Assembly (NCBI GenBank): GCA_004380135.1
Contig: QXCR01000169.1
Location: forward strand, 1 to 59,432
Length of the DNA stretch: 59,432 nt
Source of the DNA: Stemphylium vesicarium
Lineage: Eukaryota; Ascomycota; Dothideomycetes; Pleosporales; Pleosporaceae
Reading direction: 5' to 3'
Within the stretch, counting starts at the first letter, position 1. Every line of letters begins with the position of its first letter. Shown piece after piece: positions 11,988 through 23,732 of the stretch. The notes under the pieces were generated by a model. That model did not search any database and was not told the DNA's origin. It was given only the letters and a program-made list of their open reading frames with translations. A program made the position numbers and the translations under genes.

Positions 11988-12402
11988 TTACTTCAACTCC
12001 GACAGTCTGGCCAGAATGCTGCTTGATGTGATTTGGCCCTTCTCGCGAGCAAACTGCTGCTTTAGGACCCGCATGTTTCGCAACGCGAGGGATAAATATA
12101 GGCATCACTTACTCTCAGCTCAATAATGCATGTGCTTGAATCACTTGCATAGAACGAATCCTTGTACTGGATCGGCGGGCCCAGAAGAATGCCCTTGTTG
12201 GCTGTTGAGCTCGAGCAGAGAAGCGCTGCATGATGTCTGCATATCTTTGCATCTGCTGTATTCGTCACGTGTGCATCCGCTTCGCGAGCTATCAATGCCT
12301 CCGCAAGCTTATTCTCCAGAATCAACTACTCAAAACTCTGGCCACGGGCCGATCGACGCCATTTCGGACTAAAGTCGACCTGCATACATCCCTGTTCGCC
12401 AT
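11988..12402 (-). CDS. Possible small spliced gene, unknown product
   Basis: Tentative model. A short first exon (12402-12388, MANRD) has a GTATGC donor. An acceptor TAG opens an exon at 12325 in the same phase (LILENKLAEALIARE...). That frame stays open to a GTAAGT at about 12110. A last exon ending at 11988 reads QQFAREKGQITSSSILARLSELK and stop; an intron of about 53-56 nt would connect them in phase. The two ends look like charged amphipathic helices. The central part reads less convincingly and a second intron may be hidden there. No family is recognised. The position, convergent with SRP19, is normal for a fungal gene. Confidence 0.3.
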
Positions 12403-13218
12403 GCAGCTGCACTTATGATCGGCAATGCAGCTGATTTGTCTAGCCTTCAACAAGTTTCCATGCTTCATGGAACAACCTGATCGTCGCTCGGATCAAGTGT
12501 TTACACTCTAGCCGTTTATGAGAATCAGGCTTGGATCTATTAAGTTCGAAATGGACGACTTTGTCTCCGCGTGAATGATGGCCACCTACATATGCATTCA
12601 CGACGGTTTATCGTGCGACCAGCACGAACACTAGGAGTGCCGGGCGGGGTAGATTTTGATCAGTACCTCGGCGAACTTTATAACGGACTCTCTCTTTAAG
12701 CATGCACTTCTTATGGGAGTCGTCATGCTATCCGATGCGCGCCTGAAAAGCGGTTGAAATGTCCCACCTTGCTTCCAAACTTTCTTATCGCAAGGTGCAC
12801 GGCACGTTAGCCTCACAGCTGGAAGTCGAGAACAAGCCTACTGATTATGCGCACACACCTTCGCTCCCAGTGAGAACCTCTCGCAAGTCTTCCAAGCGTT
12901 GGGTGCTTGCGTGGCCTCGTGAGTCAGTCCCTCAATGGCCAAGCGAACATGCCGTCCTGCAGGTTTAGGTTGCGAGACCCATATTCTATGCCCCAACTCC
13001 AGCCGTATCGTGTTATGCCTGCCTGTGTTAGCATGCTTGAATGGTTCTTGAGGTCCCGTTCAGCGGTTGGGCCTGTTGTGTCACAGTCGCCATCCAATCG
13101 AAACTTTTGTGTCGTAAGCGTGTCAGCGTAGCACAACATGAACAGTATGCGAACAGGATTGCCAATATCAATGCTCTCTAAATGGTGCGGGAGCGCCTGC
13201 CGTGATTTAAGGCTACCA

Positions 13219-13247
13219 ATCATCATCATCATCATCATCATCATCAT
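13219..13247 (+). repeat. (ATC)9 microsatellite
   Basis: Nine perfect ATC units plus two bases in a gene-poor region. Not coding. Confidence 0.95.
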
Positions 13248-15922
13248 ACCAACATATACCGATATGCGCAAACGCAATTAGCATCCATGCTAAACGTACT
13301 CTGTGCGACCTCTATTCTTCGGCTCGGCCTCAGCGTGTATCTGCAGACCCCGCTAGGTGGTCATACATACAGAAGACTTGAAATCTTCAGGCCACTTCTT
13401 CGCGCCGAAGATGGGAAGCCGTTGCTGGGTTCACGGGTTGCCGTAGTCTAGTGAACCAAGGGTCGCCTTACGCTAGAGGATGCTAGTGTAGGACTTCCAG
13501 ATACGGTTAGAGCCGACACTCATGCAAGATAAACGCAAACTGGCTGAACGAAGCAGAACGTTCTTCATATTCGCACCACCTACTGCATACCTCCCCACAA
13601 TCGCCTGTGACCCCTCCAAAGATATGCGGCTGCAAGTTAAGGATTCCATTGGAGGGCTTAGTGCATCGGACCAATTACGAAAGTCATGGTAAACCTACCT
13701 ATTGTACGGCCCTGTGCTTCGGCAAATACAAATTGCTGCAGGCAAATACAGTAGCCATCGAATCTGGAAACTCCTTTTCTGTGCCGGAAAGTCACTTGTT
13801 CATTAAGATTTCCAAGCGGGCTATTGTGCTGTGCAGAAGTCCCGGGAAGTTCCTTACGCTCTGCTCGATATGAACGCCAACATTTCTCAGCCTACACAGA
13901 TCAATTCAGCCATCAGATACGTCAAATCACACCACACTCACCGATTTCTTCATCTGCGCGTAGAATTTGGTCACCTTACACTACCGATGCAGACTCCCAT
14001 CACTTGCAGCGGTTAAAGCAATCGTGTCATCCGTCAGCCCGATCTAGTGAGCGTAATGGTCGCATGAGAATACTAGCACTCGTGACCTGCATATCCATCG
14101 GGAATCATTTTCCGCCCCGGTCCCTTCTGTAGCAACTTCTTGGTAGTCTTTCGTAAGCGAAAGACGTTTACCATGAGTGAGAAAAAACCAGCAGAGATCC
14201 TTAGGTCCGCAGGGACTGAATATGGGGCTCGATACAAACGATGTCTACACAGGCGAATCTGGCTTAACAGATACCGGGGCAGCAAGATACTCCGCCTTTG
14301 TTAGGCTCCGGTACAAGCTCTAGCCACGTCTAATCGCAAGACGTCATATTCGACACGGACCTCCCTCCGACTTCCCACTTCCTCCAGATATTCTCTTCCA
14401 CCCTCTTAACCCAATTCTCAACAGTCAGCGCGCTCCAAGATGGTAGTAACCTTTTCCACCAACCCACGATACCAATACACCAACAACCGTGCGCCTACTT
14501 AACCTACCCAGTCTACCTAGCACCCTACGGCTCGAGGCACAACATGAACATCCGACTACCCGATCTCTCTAGCGCGGCCTTTTAGCACTGGGAACACGAC
14601 GCTACACCACACTCCAACAAGCTGCAGACGCGAAAAGAAAAAATACGACGCCCATCTCACCGATCACCGAGACTCCCACCAACGCCGACGGCCCTTCTTC
14701 GGACGTTTTTCTTTAGTACTCTTTTGTTGCGCTCCACGCGGCGTTGTAGCCCGTCCGTCCACTTAATGCCGTACAAGTCATTCTCACTCGTCTGCGGCTA
14801 CGAATATCGGTATCGCGGATGCTCGACCCGAGCGATTGTTATGCGCGTGAGCCGTGTAATTTTTATAGGCCGGGGGTCATATGAGTGTGGATGTGTGGAT
14901 CCGCTTCGTGTGGTATTCACCTGCACATCAGCTCTGATCCGCATATGCGCGACACAGAGTAAGGCAGACAGTTTGCCTTCCTGTATGCGTACGTGTATGT
15001 ACCTTGCATCCAGCAAAGCCACAGCATATCCGCCTCACAAGACAGGATTGTGTCGGATACACACGGTCATTTAGCTATCTAATAAGAAACACCTGGCAAG
15101 TAGTGTATCTTCATATCCCGTCTGCGATTCCTTTCCCCCGTTATCATCACGGCCCCACACGGGTCGATGGGTCGCCATTTCGGATGCGAAATAAAAGGGC
15201 CGCGAGAGACACGGATCGGGTCGGTTGGCATGGTTTGGTCTGGGTTAGGTCGTGTCCGGGTTGGATCTGGGTTGCGTCGAGACAGGCGCAGGTAAAACGA
15301 TAGCGGGACGCCTGTTTTTTCTGAGCCTCTTCTCACCGCGCTAAGAGGACCGGCGTTGTGTGGAAGTATGTAAGTGGATGTGCGTGCGTTATCAACGGGT
15401 CGTAAGCGCCATGGATTTACAGAGGGAGAAGGGCGTGTATGGAAGGACTAGATAGCATTAGAATAACGAGGGTTTGTAGACTGCGCTGTATGGTAAATGT
15501 GGTGCTCTAGCGGGAGACGGGGACTAACTTTGTGGGCAACCTATCCATCACCTTTGTTCTCTTAGAGTTTGACTTGCTATCCGAAGGCTCTTGTTACCTT
15601 CGGTCAGACCATGGCTTGAGGTAGTTTCCCTTTAGGGTAGGGCTCGGACCAGGCAGAGGATGTTGTAAGTCGAGATCCTGATCTATTCATCGAAGCAGCG
15701 AATATGAGTATCATGACAGAGCTAACAATGCGCGATTGGATATATGCGGAGGCTAACTTCGAAAAGTGAAAAGACTATCATAATGATACCGAAATGAACT
15801 CGCTGCTTGTTGGGGTTCCTTGCCCTCTCAGCTATATCCTCCCTATTCGGTCATGCGCACAAAAATACAATCGAAGACGCCGGCGATCTGGCGACGATGA
15901 TCGCCTCCAACCATCGACAAGC

Positions 15923-17429
15923 TTATACACCAGCCTGCTGGGCGAAGCCGAGTCTTGGACCGCTGCTGCCCATCTCGTGAATAACATACTTGCTCTTGAG
16001 GAAGATATCACCGAAGATGCTGAAGCCGATGCCCTCGTCGGTCTGGATACCACCGAAGCAGGTACCGTCACCGATAGGAGCGTAGTTGATGTACTTGCCG
16101 GGGACGGTCTGCTTGACGCCCCCGACAGTGATGGAGAAATCGGGCGTGGTGGCAGTGCAAGGGAAGATGTAACCACCCTGTTGAGCGCTGTTCTGCGCGC
16201 CGCTGACCTTGGCGTAGTAGGCACGAACGATGGTGGGGTCGGTTAAGATGAGAGTGGTACCGGTGTCGACGATACCGGAGACGGTGGCCTTGGTGGTAGC
16301 AGTACCAACGCTGTAGGCAGATGCGCTGAAGCCCCAGAAACCTTGGCTGTCATCGACATCAATGTAGGTGATGGAACCAGTGTACTTGCTCTTGTCAATG
16401 AAGCCGAAGTCGTAGGTACCGGCAGCGTGGTACTTCAGGTTGACAGCGAACAGCGGCTGAGCAAGTTGAGACTTGACCGTGTCGAAGAATGTGGTTTGCT
16501 TTACGGGCGAAACCGTGTTGATGGAGCTCATCGCGAGGCCGAGAAGACCGTCGGTGTCGGTGTCCTGCGTAAAAGTGGACGAGACAGATGTAGCAGCCTC
16601 TACAGCTTGGGAAGTAGCTGTGACGGCACCGACCTGGACCTTGTCGGCATAGACCTTGCCGGATGCACCAGATCCATCACCATAGGAGATCCTCCAGCTA
16701 TAGCCGTTCTTGACCTTGGATTGATCGGCCGTATAGTAGTCGTGACCACTGAGCTGTGTCTTAGCCTGCAGGGAGGAAAATACCCAGAGGTCAGAGCTTC
16801 CAGTATCGAAATCGAGGTGAACGGTAGTGCTGCCGATGGTAACTGGGCTCAAGTACAGAGAGTCGTACTCGTCGCCAGGAGTGGCCGGAGTGGATCCACT
16901 CTCCGCTGCAGCGGCAACAACAGTGTTGCTTGCCCTCTCTTCAGCAGCCTTCAAGAGGCTGTCTGGAACAGCTTTACCATGCTACAATACCAAGTTAGCG
17001 TCTGATTGGTACATAGAAATTGGCATATGTACCTTGCGTAGAGCCTTGACTTTCTGCTCTGGTCCGTTTTTAAGGTAGGTCGACCTTGGGACCTGCTCGA
17101 TAGAGAACTCGGAACGCTTGTCTATAATGGAGTGTTAGCTATAGCTCAATGTGATAGGAAGATGCAGGTTCCCCTAGGCTCTGATGTCGTGGCACGCTCC
17201 CCCGGCAGGGGTATCCAGACTGTGCCATAAGGAAATGCTTCTCCTCCGGAAAGATCCGCGAGTTCCCTCAGGTCAAGGCACGATGCCATGCTTTCTATGA
17301 AAGAAACACGAATCTATCTAGGCCATGTTTGGGGCCGTAGTATAGGTATGACTTACTCAGCTGAACCGGGTTTGCAGCGACTGTGCCAGCAAAGGCGAGC
17401 GCCGCAGTGAGGTGGGCGAAAGAAGGCAT
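15923..17429 (-). CDS. Secreted pepsin-like aspartic protease (family A1)
   Basis: Exons 17429-17357, 17121-17033 and 16981-15923 join to 406 residues. Residues 1-19 form a signal peptide (hydrophobic AALAFAGTVAA core). A propeptide of about 70 residues follows, then the mature enzyme with both catalytic motifs: DFDTGSSDLW (Asp113) and VDTGTTLIL (Asp293). The flap tyrosine lies in SYGDGSGASG. Conserved DGLLGLAMSSIN and the C-terminal IFGDIFLKSKYVIHEMG are present. This is the endothiapepsin/penicillopepsin type: an acid protease for nutrition or host tissue degradation, made as a zymogen and secreted. A TATAAA at 17519-17524 with an adjacent GCCAAG (PacC-type) motif suggests an inducible promoter; this is inference. 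Length and motif order are normal. Confidence 0.93.
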
Positions 17430-19306
17430 GGTAGCGATGGACAGTGGATGCTCTTGAAGGGAAGCAAAGGAATGGCAGTGAAGCTGTGATACTTCCAAGA
17501 CAGAGGACCGCCCTTGGCTTTATACCAAGCTTTGCCACCAAGCACAGCGGCAGAGGATCTAGTGTCCATGACGATGATGTGCTCTCTACCCTGTCGACAG
17601 TCGTCTGTACACTGCGCTTTGTTGGCATGTTCGTAGCTGTAGGAGCATAGTGGGGCAAGAGATCAACACTGCAATTAGATCCCGCGGCCACTCATTGTAA
17701 CGAGTCCTATCTTGGCAGGTCGATGGTGCTTGCGATTTATTGGCCCCGTGTTTCAAACGTTTACCTGCTTCATTCAGACTTGGCGTCGGTCATATAGTTG
17801 CATGCGGAGCCGGTGAGCAAGCGTCTGGCTGAACACGACCCTTCCCTATGGTAGAGAGATGGAGTTTGCGCGAGAAGTGCCTATCTTGCGTGACCATAGG
17901 CCCGAATACGTGTCTTGGTGTGCGTGGTATTGCATTGGTCGCAAGGCTGATTGCAGGCTACGCGGATGCGCACTAGTAGTCTCGGGCTTTACCGATATCT
18001 TCTCCTTTGATTTGGGCGTGTAAGTGGCAGGGAACCACACGTTGCTGCTATTGGTGACGCCCCAGATAAAAGTTGCGATGCTAAGCCATGGTGGTCTGTT
18101 AAGTGCCGGGTAGCGTGCTTGGTGTTGTGGGGGGGATGTCTAACATGCGCCAGTCAAGCTTCGAGGCGCCAACAAGCCTCGGCCTTTCACTCTTGGCGCT
18201 GTCGAGCTCCACGGATAGCAGTCGCAGCCGCGGAACATGTCTTGTTGTGATATGACAGTGCAGTGCTAGACACGAGGAATCTCTTTAATGCTTTACTTGC
18301 GTGATATAACTTGAACAGAAGTCATGCGCTGGTATGTAGGGGAATGCATGTATTCAGTGTCAATAGTGTGGCGAGTGTATATTGCTGAACCGTGGACGGC
18401 AACATGCGAAAGACAGGTATACCAGCCGACAGGACGATCATCTGGGGAGCAATGATCCATGGAACTGCCATCGTCGACGCCGATCGCTAGGTCTTAACGC
18501 AGGATAGATTAATCCCGTAGCAAACAAAGCGATAAGAGACGGGCGCGGCTGGTATAGGGAGGTGGCGACATGACTTGTGGGTGGAAGGGATGGAGGATGC
18601 GATGGGAGTCCAGCGTAGGCCCGGAGCTAGTGGACCCTCCCGTCTACGTTAGCACTCGCATGTCTCGAAAACGGCAAGCGCAACCAATCAAAGGTTGGCA
18701 GCGGCATAGACTGGGGAAGTCGCGAATCTCATCTTCGGCCACTTGCACATCACATGCTACTCTGCGCTTCTAACCTTCCTTTTCAGGACGCCACCCGACA
18801 TTTGAAGCTCCTGCACCAGTGCACATGTGGACTCCGGAGATGGAGGGTATCAAGCATGCCCAGGTGATCATGCACGCCGAGGAGAATGCTTAGCACTTGA
18901 CGCCGGGGTTGGCGCCGGCGGGTAGTGGACATTTTGATGGGTATCCACCACCTATCAGCGGACAGGCACATCATTGTATGATGGGGCGATCCGGTTTGCG
19001 CTCTAGTCGCCGGACTGGGCGACGATCAAGGGTGTTGAATGCATCAACACCTGCCATTTTGGCACTTGCCCGACGTCGGGATTCACTACTTCAATTTGCT
19101 TCAAAATAGACTTTTAACAGACTGACAGTAGCAGCATGCTTGGCTGTGAAAATTTCAAGCAAGGCCAAGCTCCTAAAGGAAGCTTGGTACACGCAGGTAC
19201 AAGTGTACCTCGGAGCTAGATGTGGATTGGGTATCTTATGCAGGAATGACTATAGGTCTTCGGGAGGATTTGTGTGATTAATCAACAAAGCCTGCAGGCC
19301 ACACGA
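17430..19306. other. 1.9-kb intergenic region, no gene seen
   Basis: It holds the promoter of the aspartic protease and the 3' flank of the Dbp6 gene. Frames on the + strand near 18570-18773 and 18897-19109 are short and have no family signature. Confidence 0.45.
17513..17524 (-). promoter_or_regulatory. TATA box and PacC-like motif of the aspartic protease gene
   Basis: On the minus strand TATAAA (17524-17519) is followed immediately by GCCAAG (17518-17513), 84-95 bp before the start codon. GCCARG is the consensus bound by the pH regulator PacC. Function is inferred. Confidence 0.35.
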
Positions 19307-21436
19307 CTATTCAGCTTCGGTGTTGCCCGTGACGGCACTTTCCAGTTGTTTGAGCGCAGTACGATACACCTTCTTCTTCCCATCCGCCGTCACAGTACTC
19401 TCCTTCCATTCCATACGCTTGACCTTTTTGTTTCCACGCTTTATGCTATCGCCTTTAGCTACTTGCTTCAAGAACCAAGCCGCCTCGGTCTTTGTAAATA
19501 GCGTCCAGGCCTGTCCTGCTTTTCCAGCACGTGCTGTTCGGCCTACACGGTGAACGTAGCTGGTGATACTCGTTGGCAGGTCGTAGTTGATGACGTGAGT
19601 GATATCGGGGATATCTAAGCCTCGAGACGCAGCGTCGGATGCGATCAGGATTTTGATCGCTCCTGAGCTGAACGATTTCAGCAGCTTGCGGGATGCATCT
19701 GCTGTCAACGCTCTTGTCATGGTCTTCATGTAATTCTTGAAGGCTGGCATGAGCACACTCAGAAGATGTGACAGTCGAGATGCGCTCTCTGTACTCTTCG
19801 TGAATATGAGAACGCGACCGGTCTGTTGCGATACTGATGTTCGTTCGGCTTCGTCGTCAGAGTCCGAGTCCGAGTCAGATGAAGAATCTGACGAAGAAGA
19901 ATCTGATGAGTCGGATGCAGGCTGATAGCTTGTGAAAACGTAGTTAAGCAACACGTATAACAAGTGCAGGGGCTTGTTAGAGCCGTCGCCGACGTGTACG
20001 GAGAATTCTTCAAGTGTTGACGGTAGTTCGAACACATTATCTTCGTTTTCCAAGGGCTGCGGCTCGGTCGTTTTGTCTTGTACGACAACTAGCTTCGGTC
20101 GCCTCAGCTTCAAGGTGCCGAGTTTGGTGAGATCCTTCTCCATTGTCGCAGAGAGCACCACTTTAGTGAGCTGTCTCCGGGCCGGTAGCGCTACCGACCA
20201 AGTCGAGTTGACGCTGCGCTCACGCGCGCGAATTTGTTCTTGGGCATTCATGAACTCTGCTGGAGTCTCACCGTGGATAGCATCCATCAGTACATTCGCC
20301 CAGCCCTGAAAGTTTTGGTTCAACAGTTGGTCAGCTTCATCGATGACAAGCCAGCGTACGGTGTTCAGCAGAAAGCCTGTCGTGTGCTCAATGTGCTCCA
20401 CGAGTCGACCCGGGGTACAAATGAGGATGTCCACGCCCGAGTCGTACTGCGGGATGTGACCCAGAGGCATGCTCTTTAAATCGGTATATAGTCCCCCTCT
20501 TTCCATGAAGCCCGTCTGATGCTGTCGTGACGCCTTCTCGTTGAGCTCCACCGCTTTCTCGGGGTTGTACTGCGTCCTCATCTTGACGAGTTGTTTCTGT
20601 TCTGTTGCGAATGCGACATTACCCAACGCTGTCCCTATTTTGATTTTCGTGCCGGCGCAAAGCTCTTCGGCGACTTGAAGGGCCTGGTTGACAAGTTGTC
20701 GGCTCGGGACGACTACGATAGCGGAGAGTATGGGTACGGCGCGATCCTTGAGCGCTTCGATGATAGGTAGGAGGTATGCTAATGTCTTGCCAGATCCGGT
20801 CTTCGCAGAGACACATATATCGCCCAGGTGCTGATCAAAGCCAGGGTGCAGCATTGGCAGTAACGCAGTTTGCACAGCTAGAGCGTCCTTGAAGCCTTGT
20901 TTCTCTAGCTTCTTCACAAAGGCGGGATCAACACCAAGCCCAGTAAAGGGAGCTGTCTTGGAGGCTTCGACGGTCGTGGGCTGAGCGAGCCATGTGGGAA
21001 GGGTGGAGAAGGTAGGTTCGTATACAGGTTCGGGAACTGGTGCTGGCTGTGGCATGGGCCCAAGATCGTGAAGCTCCTCTTGCTCTTCATCGTCCTTTGT
21101 AGCCTCCTCTTCATGTTGCTGGCTCTTTGCCTCGGCCAGCTTTGAAGCCTTTTCAAACTTGGAAAGTATGTTTTTGTGCTTCTTGGAAACCTCGTCATTG
21201 TCGTCGTTTGCGGCTTCGACTTCGCGCTTCCTCTTTTTCGGTTTCTTAATAGACTTTGGCGCATCCGCTACCACGTTTTCTTCTACATGATCAGGACTTG
21301 AGGCGGCGACCGCTTCGACTGCAGGAGGAGAAGGGCTAGAGGGTTTCGCGACCTCATTGTATACGGGAACGGGGGAAGGCTGCTTCTTGATGGCAGGTGC
21401 AGGCGGCGCAAATCGTTTAAACAGAGGTGTCGGCAT
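19307..21436 (-). CDS. DBP6: DEAD-box ATP-dependent RNA helicase Dbp6 (DDX51-like)
   Basis: Single exon, 709 residues. The first 165 residues are charged and disordered with a basic KKPKKRKR signal (nucleolar import). Helicase motifs in order: AKTGSGKT (211-218), PSRQL, TPGRL (341-345), DEAD (366-369), SAT (429-431), IASDAASRGLDIPD (598-611) and HRVGRTARAGK (629-639). DEADQLLNQNFQGW and the ASDAASRG motif favour the Dbp6/DDX51 subgroup over other DEAD proteins. A Ser/Asp-rich acidic tract (about 507-528) is inserted before the second RecA domain. Known role: early 60S ribosomal subunit assembly. The gene is divergent from GPI3 with 300 bp between starts. Confidence 0.9.
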   Translation of the reverse strand: MPTPLFKRFAPPAPAIKKQPSPVPVYNEVAKPSSPSPPAVEAVAASSPDHVEENVVADAPKSIKKPKKRKREVEAANDDNDEVSKKHKNILSKFEKASKLAEAKSQQHEEEATKDDEEQEELHDLGPMPQPAPVPEPVYEPTFSTLPTWLAQPTTVEASKTAPFTGLGVDPAFVKKLEKQGFKDALAVQTALLPMLHPGFDQHLGDICVSAKTGSGKTLAYLLPIIEALKDRAVPILSAIVVVPSRQLVNQALQVAEELCAGTKIKIGTALGNVAFATEQKQLVKMRTQYNPEKAVELNEKASRQHQTGFMERGGLYTDLKSMPLGHIPQYDSGVDILICTPGRLVEHIEHTTGFLLNTVRWLVIDEADQLLNQNFQGWANVLMDAIHGETPAEFMNAQEQIRARERSVNSTWSVALPARRQLTKVVLSATMEKDLTKLGTLKLRRPKLVVVQDKTTEPQPLENEDNVFELPSTLEEFSVHVGDGSNKPLHLLYVLLNYVFTSYQPASDSSDSSSSDSSSDSDSDSDDEAERTSVSQQTGRVLIFTKSTESASRLSHLLSVLMPAFKNYMKTMTRALTADASRKLLKSFSSGAIKILIASDAASRGLDIPDITHVINYDLPTSITSYVHRVGRTARAGKAGQAWTLFTKTEAAWFLKQVAKGDSIKRGNKKVKRMEWKESTVTADGKKKVYRTALKQLESAVTGNTEAE

Positions 21437-21736
21437 CGCGCACGATATTCAATTGGATTTCCAGGCCGCGCTTAATCAAAAAGTCGCCCGAAAAACTTCA
21501 CGACGATATGCGACTGGTGCAGTTGAAGGAGTCTGGGTCCTGGAAATTCTGGACCCTCGAAATTTGGTCGGAGCTTGGAGACGCTAAACGCCGACCAGTG
21601 ACGCGCCTGCCGTCGTATACACACATGCGCATTCGAGTAAAGCAACTACGTTGCCCTAGCCCCCAATGCTTCACTGAGCTGTCATGTATTCTCTCTTTGA
21701 CCAGAGTCGAGGAGCCTATCCTCCCACACCGTCAAT

Positions 21737-23467
21737 ATGCCTTACAATATCGCGTTCGTAGTCCGTCCCCCGCAATGCGCAGCCTAGGCTAACGCGCACC
21801 AGTATGGTCAGCGACAACTTCTATCCCCAGCCTGGTATGAGTAGCAAACCGACGTGATGAGCAGTCTTCTCATGTTATGCAGGAGGAGTGGAGAGTCACA
21901 TGTACCAACTTTCAAGCGTAAGCGCACCTGAAATCATCAGTCAATGTCGTCTCCTGACAAGTCCAGAAACTCATCGATCGGGGACATAAAGTTATTGTCA
22001 TTACACATGCCTACGCCGGCCGAAAAGGCGTGCGATACCTGACCAATGGCCTCAAGGTCTACTACGTTCCCTTCTGGGTCATCTATCGCGAGACGACCTT
22101 CCCCACCGTCTTCTCCTTCTTCCCCATCTTTCGCAACATTGTAATCCGCGAGCGCATCGAGATTGTACACGGACATGCCAGTCTTAGTAGCCTGTGTCAT
22201 GAGGCCATCTTGCATGCGCGCACCATGGGCCTGAGGACCGTTTTTACAGATCACAGCCTCTTTGGCTTCGCAGATGCTGGGAGCATCCTGACCAACAAGT
22301 TGCTCAAGTTCACCTTGAGCGACGTTGACCATGTCATCTGTGTCAGCCATACTTGGTTCGTACCCTGATCTTCCACATCTTCATCTACTAACTAATAGCA
22401 GCAAGGAAAACACAGTCCTCCGAGCTTCGTTGGATCCTCTCATGGTTTCCGTCATACCCAACGCAGTCGTCGCCGAGAACTTCCGTCCGCTCTCGCATAA
22501 TTCCCAAGACGCAGCCCACCCGAAAGCGCCTGGGCCTCGACAGCCCATGGACCCGGACGAAATTATTACAATTATCGTCATTCAACGACTATACTACAAC
22601 AAAGGTACCGATCTACTGGTAGCCGCTATACCTCACATCGTTGCCGCAAACCCGAACGTTCGTTTTATAATCGCTGGTAACGGCCCTAAAGCCATCGATC
22701 TTGAACAAATGATAGAAAGGAATGTGCTTCAAGAGAAGGTTCTCATGATTGGCCCAGTCCGCCACGAGGAAGTGCGCGATGTCATGGTGCGCGGGCACAT
22801 TTACCTCTGTCCATCGTTGACAGAAGCCTTTGGCACAGTCATCGTAGAAGCGGCATCCTGCGGCCTCTATGTTGTAGCCACCCGAGTTGGCGGTATCCCC
22901 GAAGTCCTTCCCACACACATGGTGGAGTTCGCAGCCCCAGAAGAGGATGAGCTTGTTGAAGCGACTGGACGTGCAATTGCCAAATTGCGGGCTGGCAAAG
23001 TCCGGACTGAATTATTTCATAACCAGGTCAAGCAGATGTATTCCTGGACAGACATTGCGCAACGGACGGAGAGAGTGTACGACGGCATCAGCGGCGTCAT
23101 CAGCCACAGCGAATTCTATCAAGGAGCAGGAGCAGCTGGTGCGTGGAGTGCCACCCGAGGCCGAGCTGGCGTACAAAGCTTTGCGCTCATTGAAAGGCTG
23201 AAGAGGTACTTTGGCTGTGGTATCTGGGCTGGCAAGCTCTTCTGCATCTGCGTCATCGTTGACTACCTTCTCTACCTCTCATTGGAGATCTTTGCCCCTC
23301 GGGAGAGAATCGACATTTGCAAAGACTGGCCCAAGAAAGTCATTCAGTTGAAGCAAGAGGTCAATAAGAGGCTTGTGGATGACATGGATGACGAGAGGGG
23401 GATCCCCATCAGGAAGCGAAGCTCGAGGAATCGAAAGCAGAAAAGAGAAGTGCCAGACGATAGCTGA
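21737..23467 (+). CDS. GPI3: GPI-GlcNAc transferase catalytic subunit (PIG-A/Gpi3/Spt14)
   Basis: Five exons: 21737-21753, 21803-21834, 21883-21917, 21967-22355 and 22402-23467, giving 512 residues. The first three exons are only 17, 32 and 35 nt but join to the invariant family N-terminus (YNIAMVSDNFYPQPGGVESH). The GT4 glycosyltransferase body follows: GRKGVRYLTNGLKVYYVPF, FTDHSLFGFAD, CKENTVLRASLDP, VIPNAV, QRLYYNKGTDLL, and the donor-site EAFGTVIVEAASCG. A hydrophobic segment near residues 430-450 anchors it to the ER with the active site on the cytosolic face; the basic tail is disordered. Known reaction: GlcNAc transfer from UDP-GlcNAc to phosphatidylinositol, the first step of GPI-anchor synthesis. 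Introns 1 and 4 use GTTCGT donors; the reading frame and protein conservation support them. Confidence 0.93.
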
Positions 23468-23732
23468 GAAAGCTAGCAGTGAACAGAAGCCAGTCTAAAA
23501 AAGCAAACGCAAACGCAGAGATACAGATAGTGTCATGAAGGCTTTTCTTATTCAATATTACGATTCTTGTCGCCCATCTATGAGCTCGACAGAGATCGCG
23601 GAGAAGGTAATGCTATCTACGAAAGCCCGTAGGCTATGTGTCATACCGGAACGCTGAACCGGTACTCCCCCAAACGCCAGTAAATGCCCTGTACAGCGAA
23701 AACGAAACGAAGTCCTGAAAGAAACCCAACGC

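Larger units (their letters stand above)
11652..15922. other. 4.2-kb gene-poor stretch
   Basis: No long coding frame is present. Contents noted: a possible small spliced gene on the minus strand at 11988-12402 (separate entry), an (ATC)9 microsatellite at 13219-13247, C-rich sequence at about 14400-14600, and a G/T-rich stretch with degenerate GGGTTNG units at about 15215-15278. No transposase, reverse transcriptase or terminal repeats were recognised, and the base composition is not strikingly AT-rich as it would be after heavy RIP. Confidence 0.5.

Noticed and set aside
15794..16246. 150-codon + strand frame
   Set aside because: Antisense to the conserved C-terminal half of the aspartic protease.
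19737..19925. + strand frame ending in a Ser/Glu/Asp tract
   Set aside because: It mirrors the Ser/Asp codon repeat of Dbp6 on the opposite strand; no independent evidence of coding.
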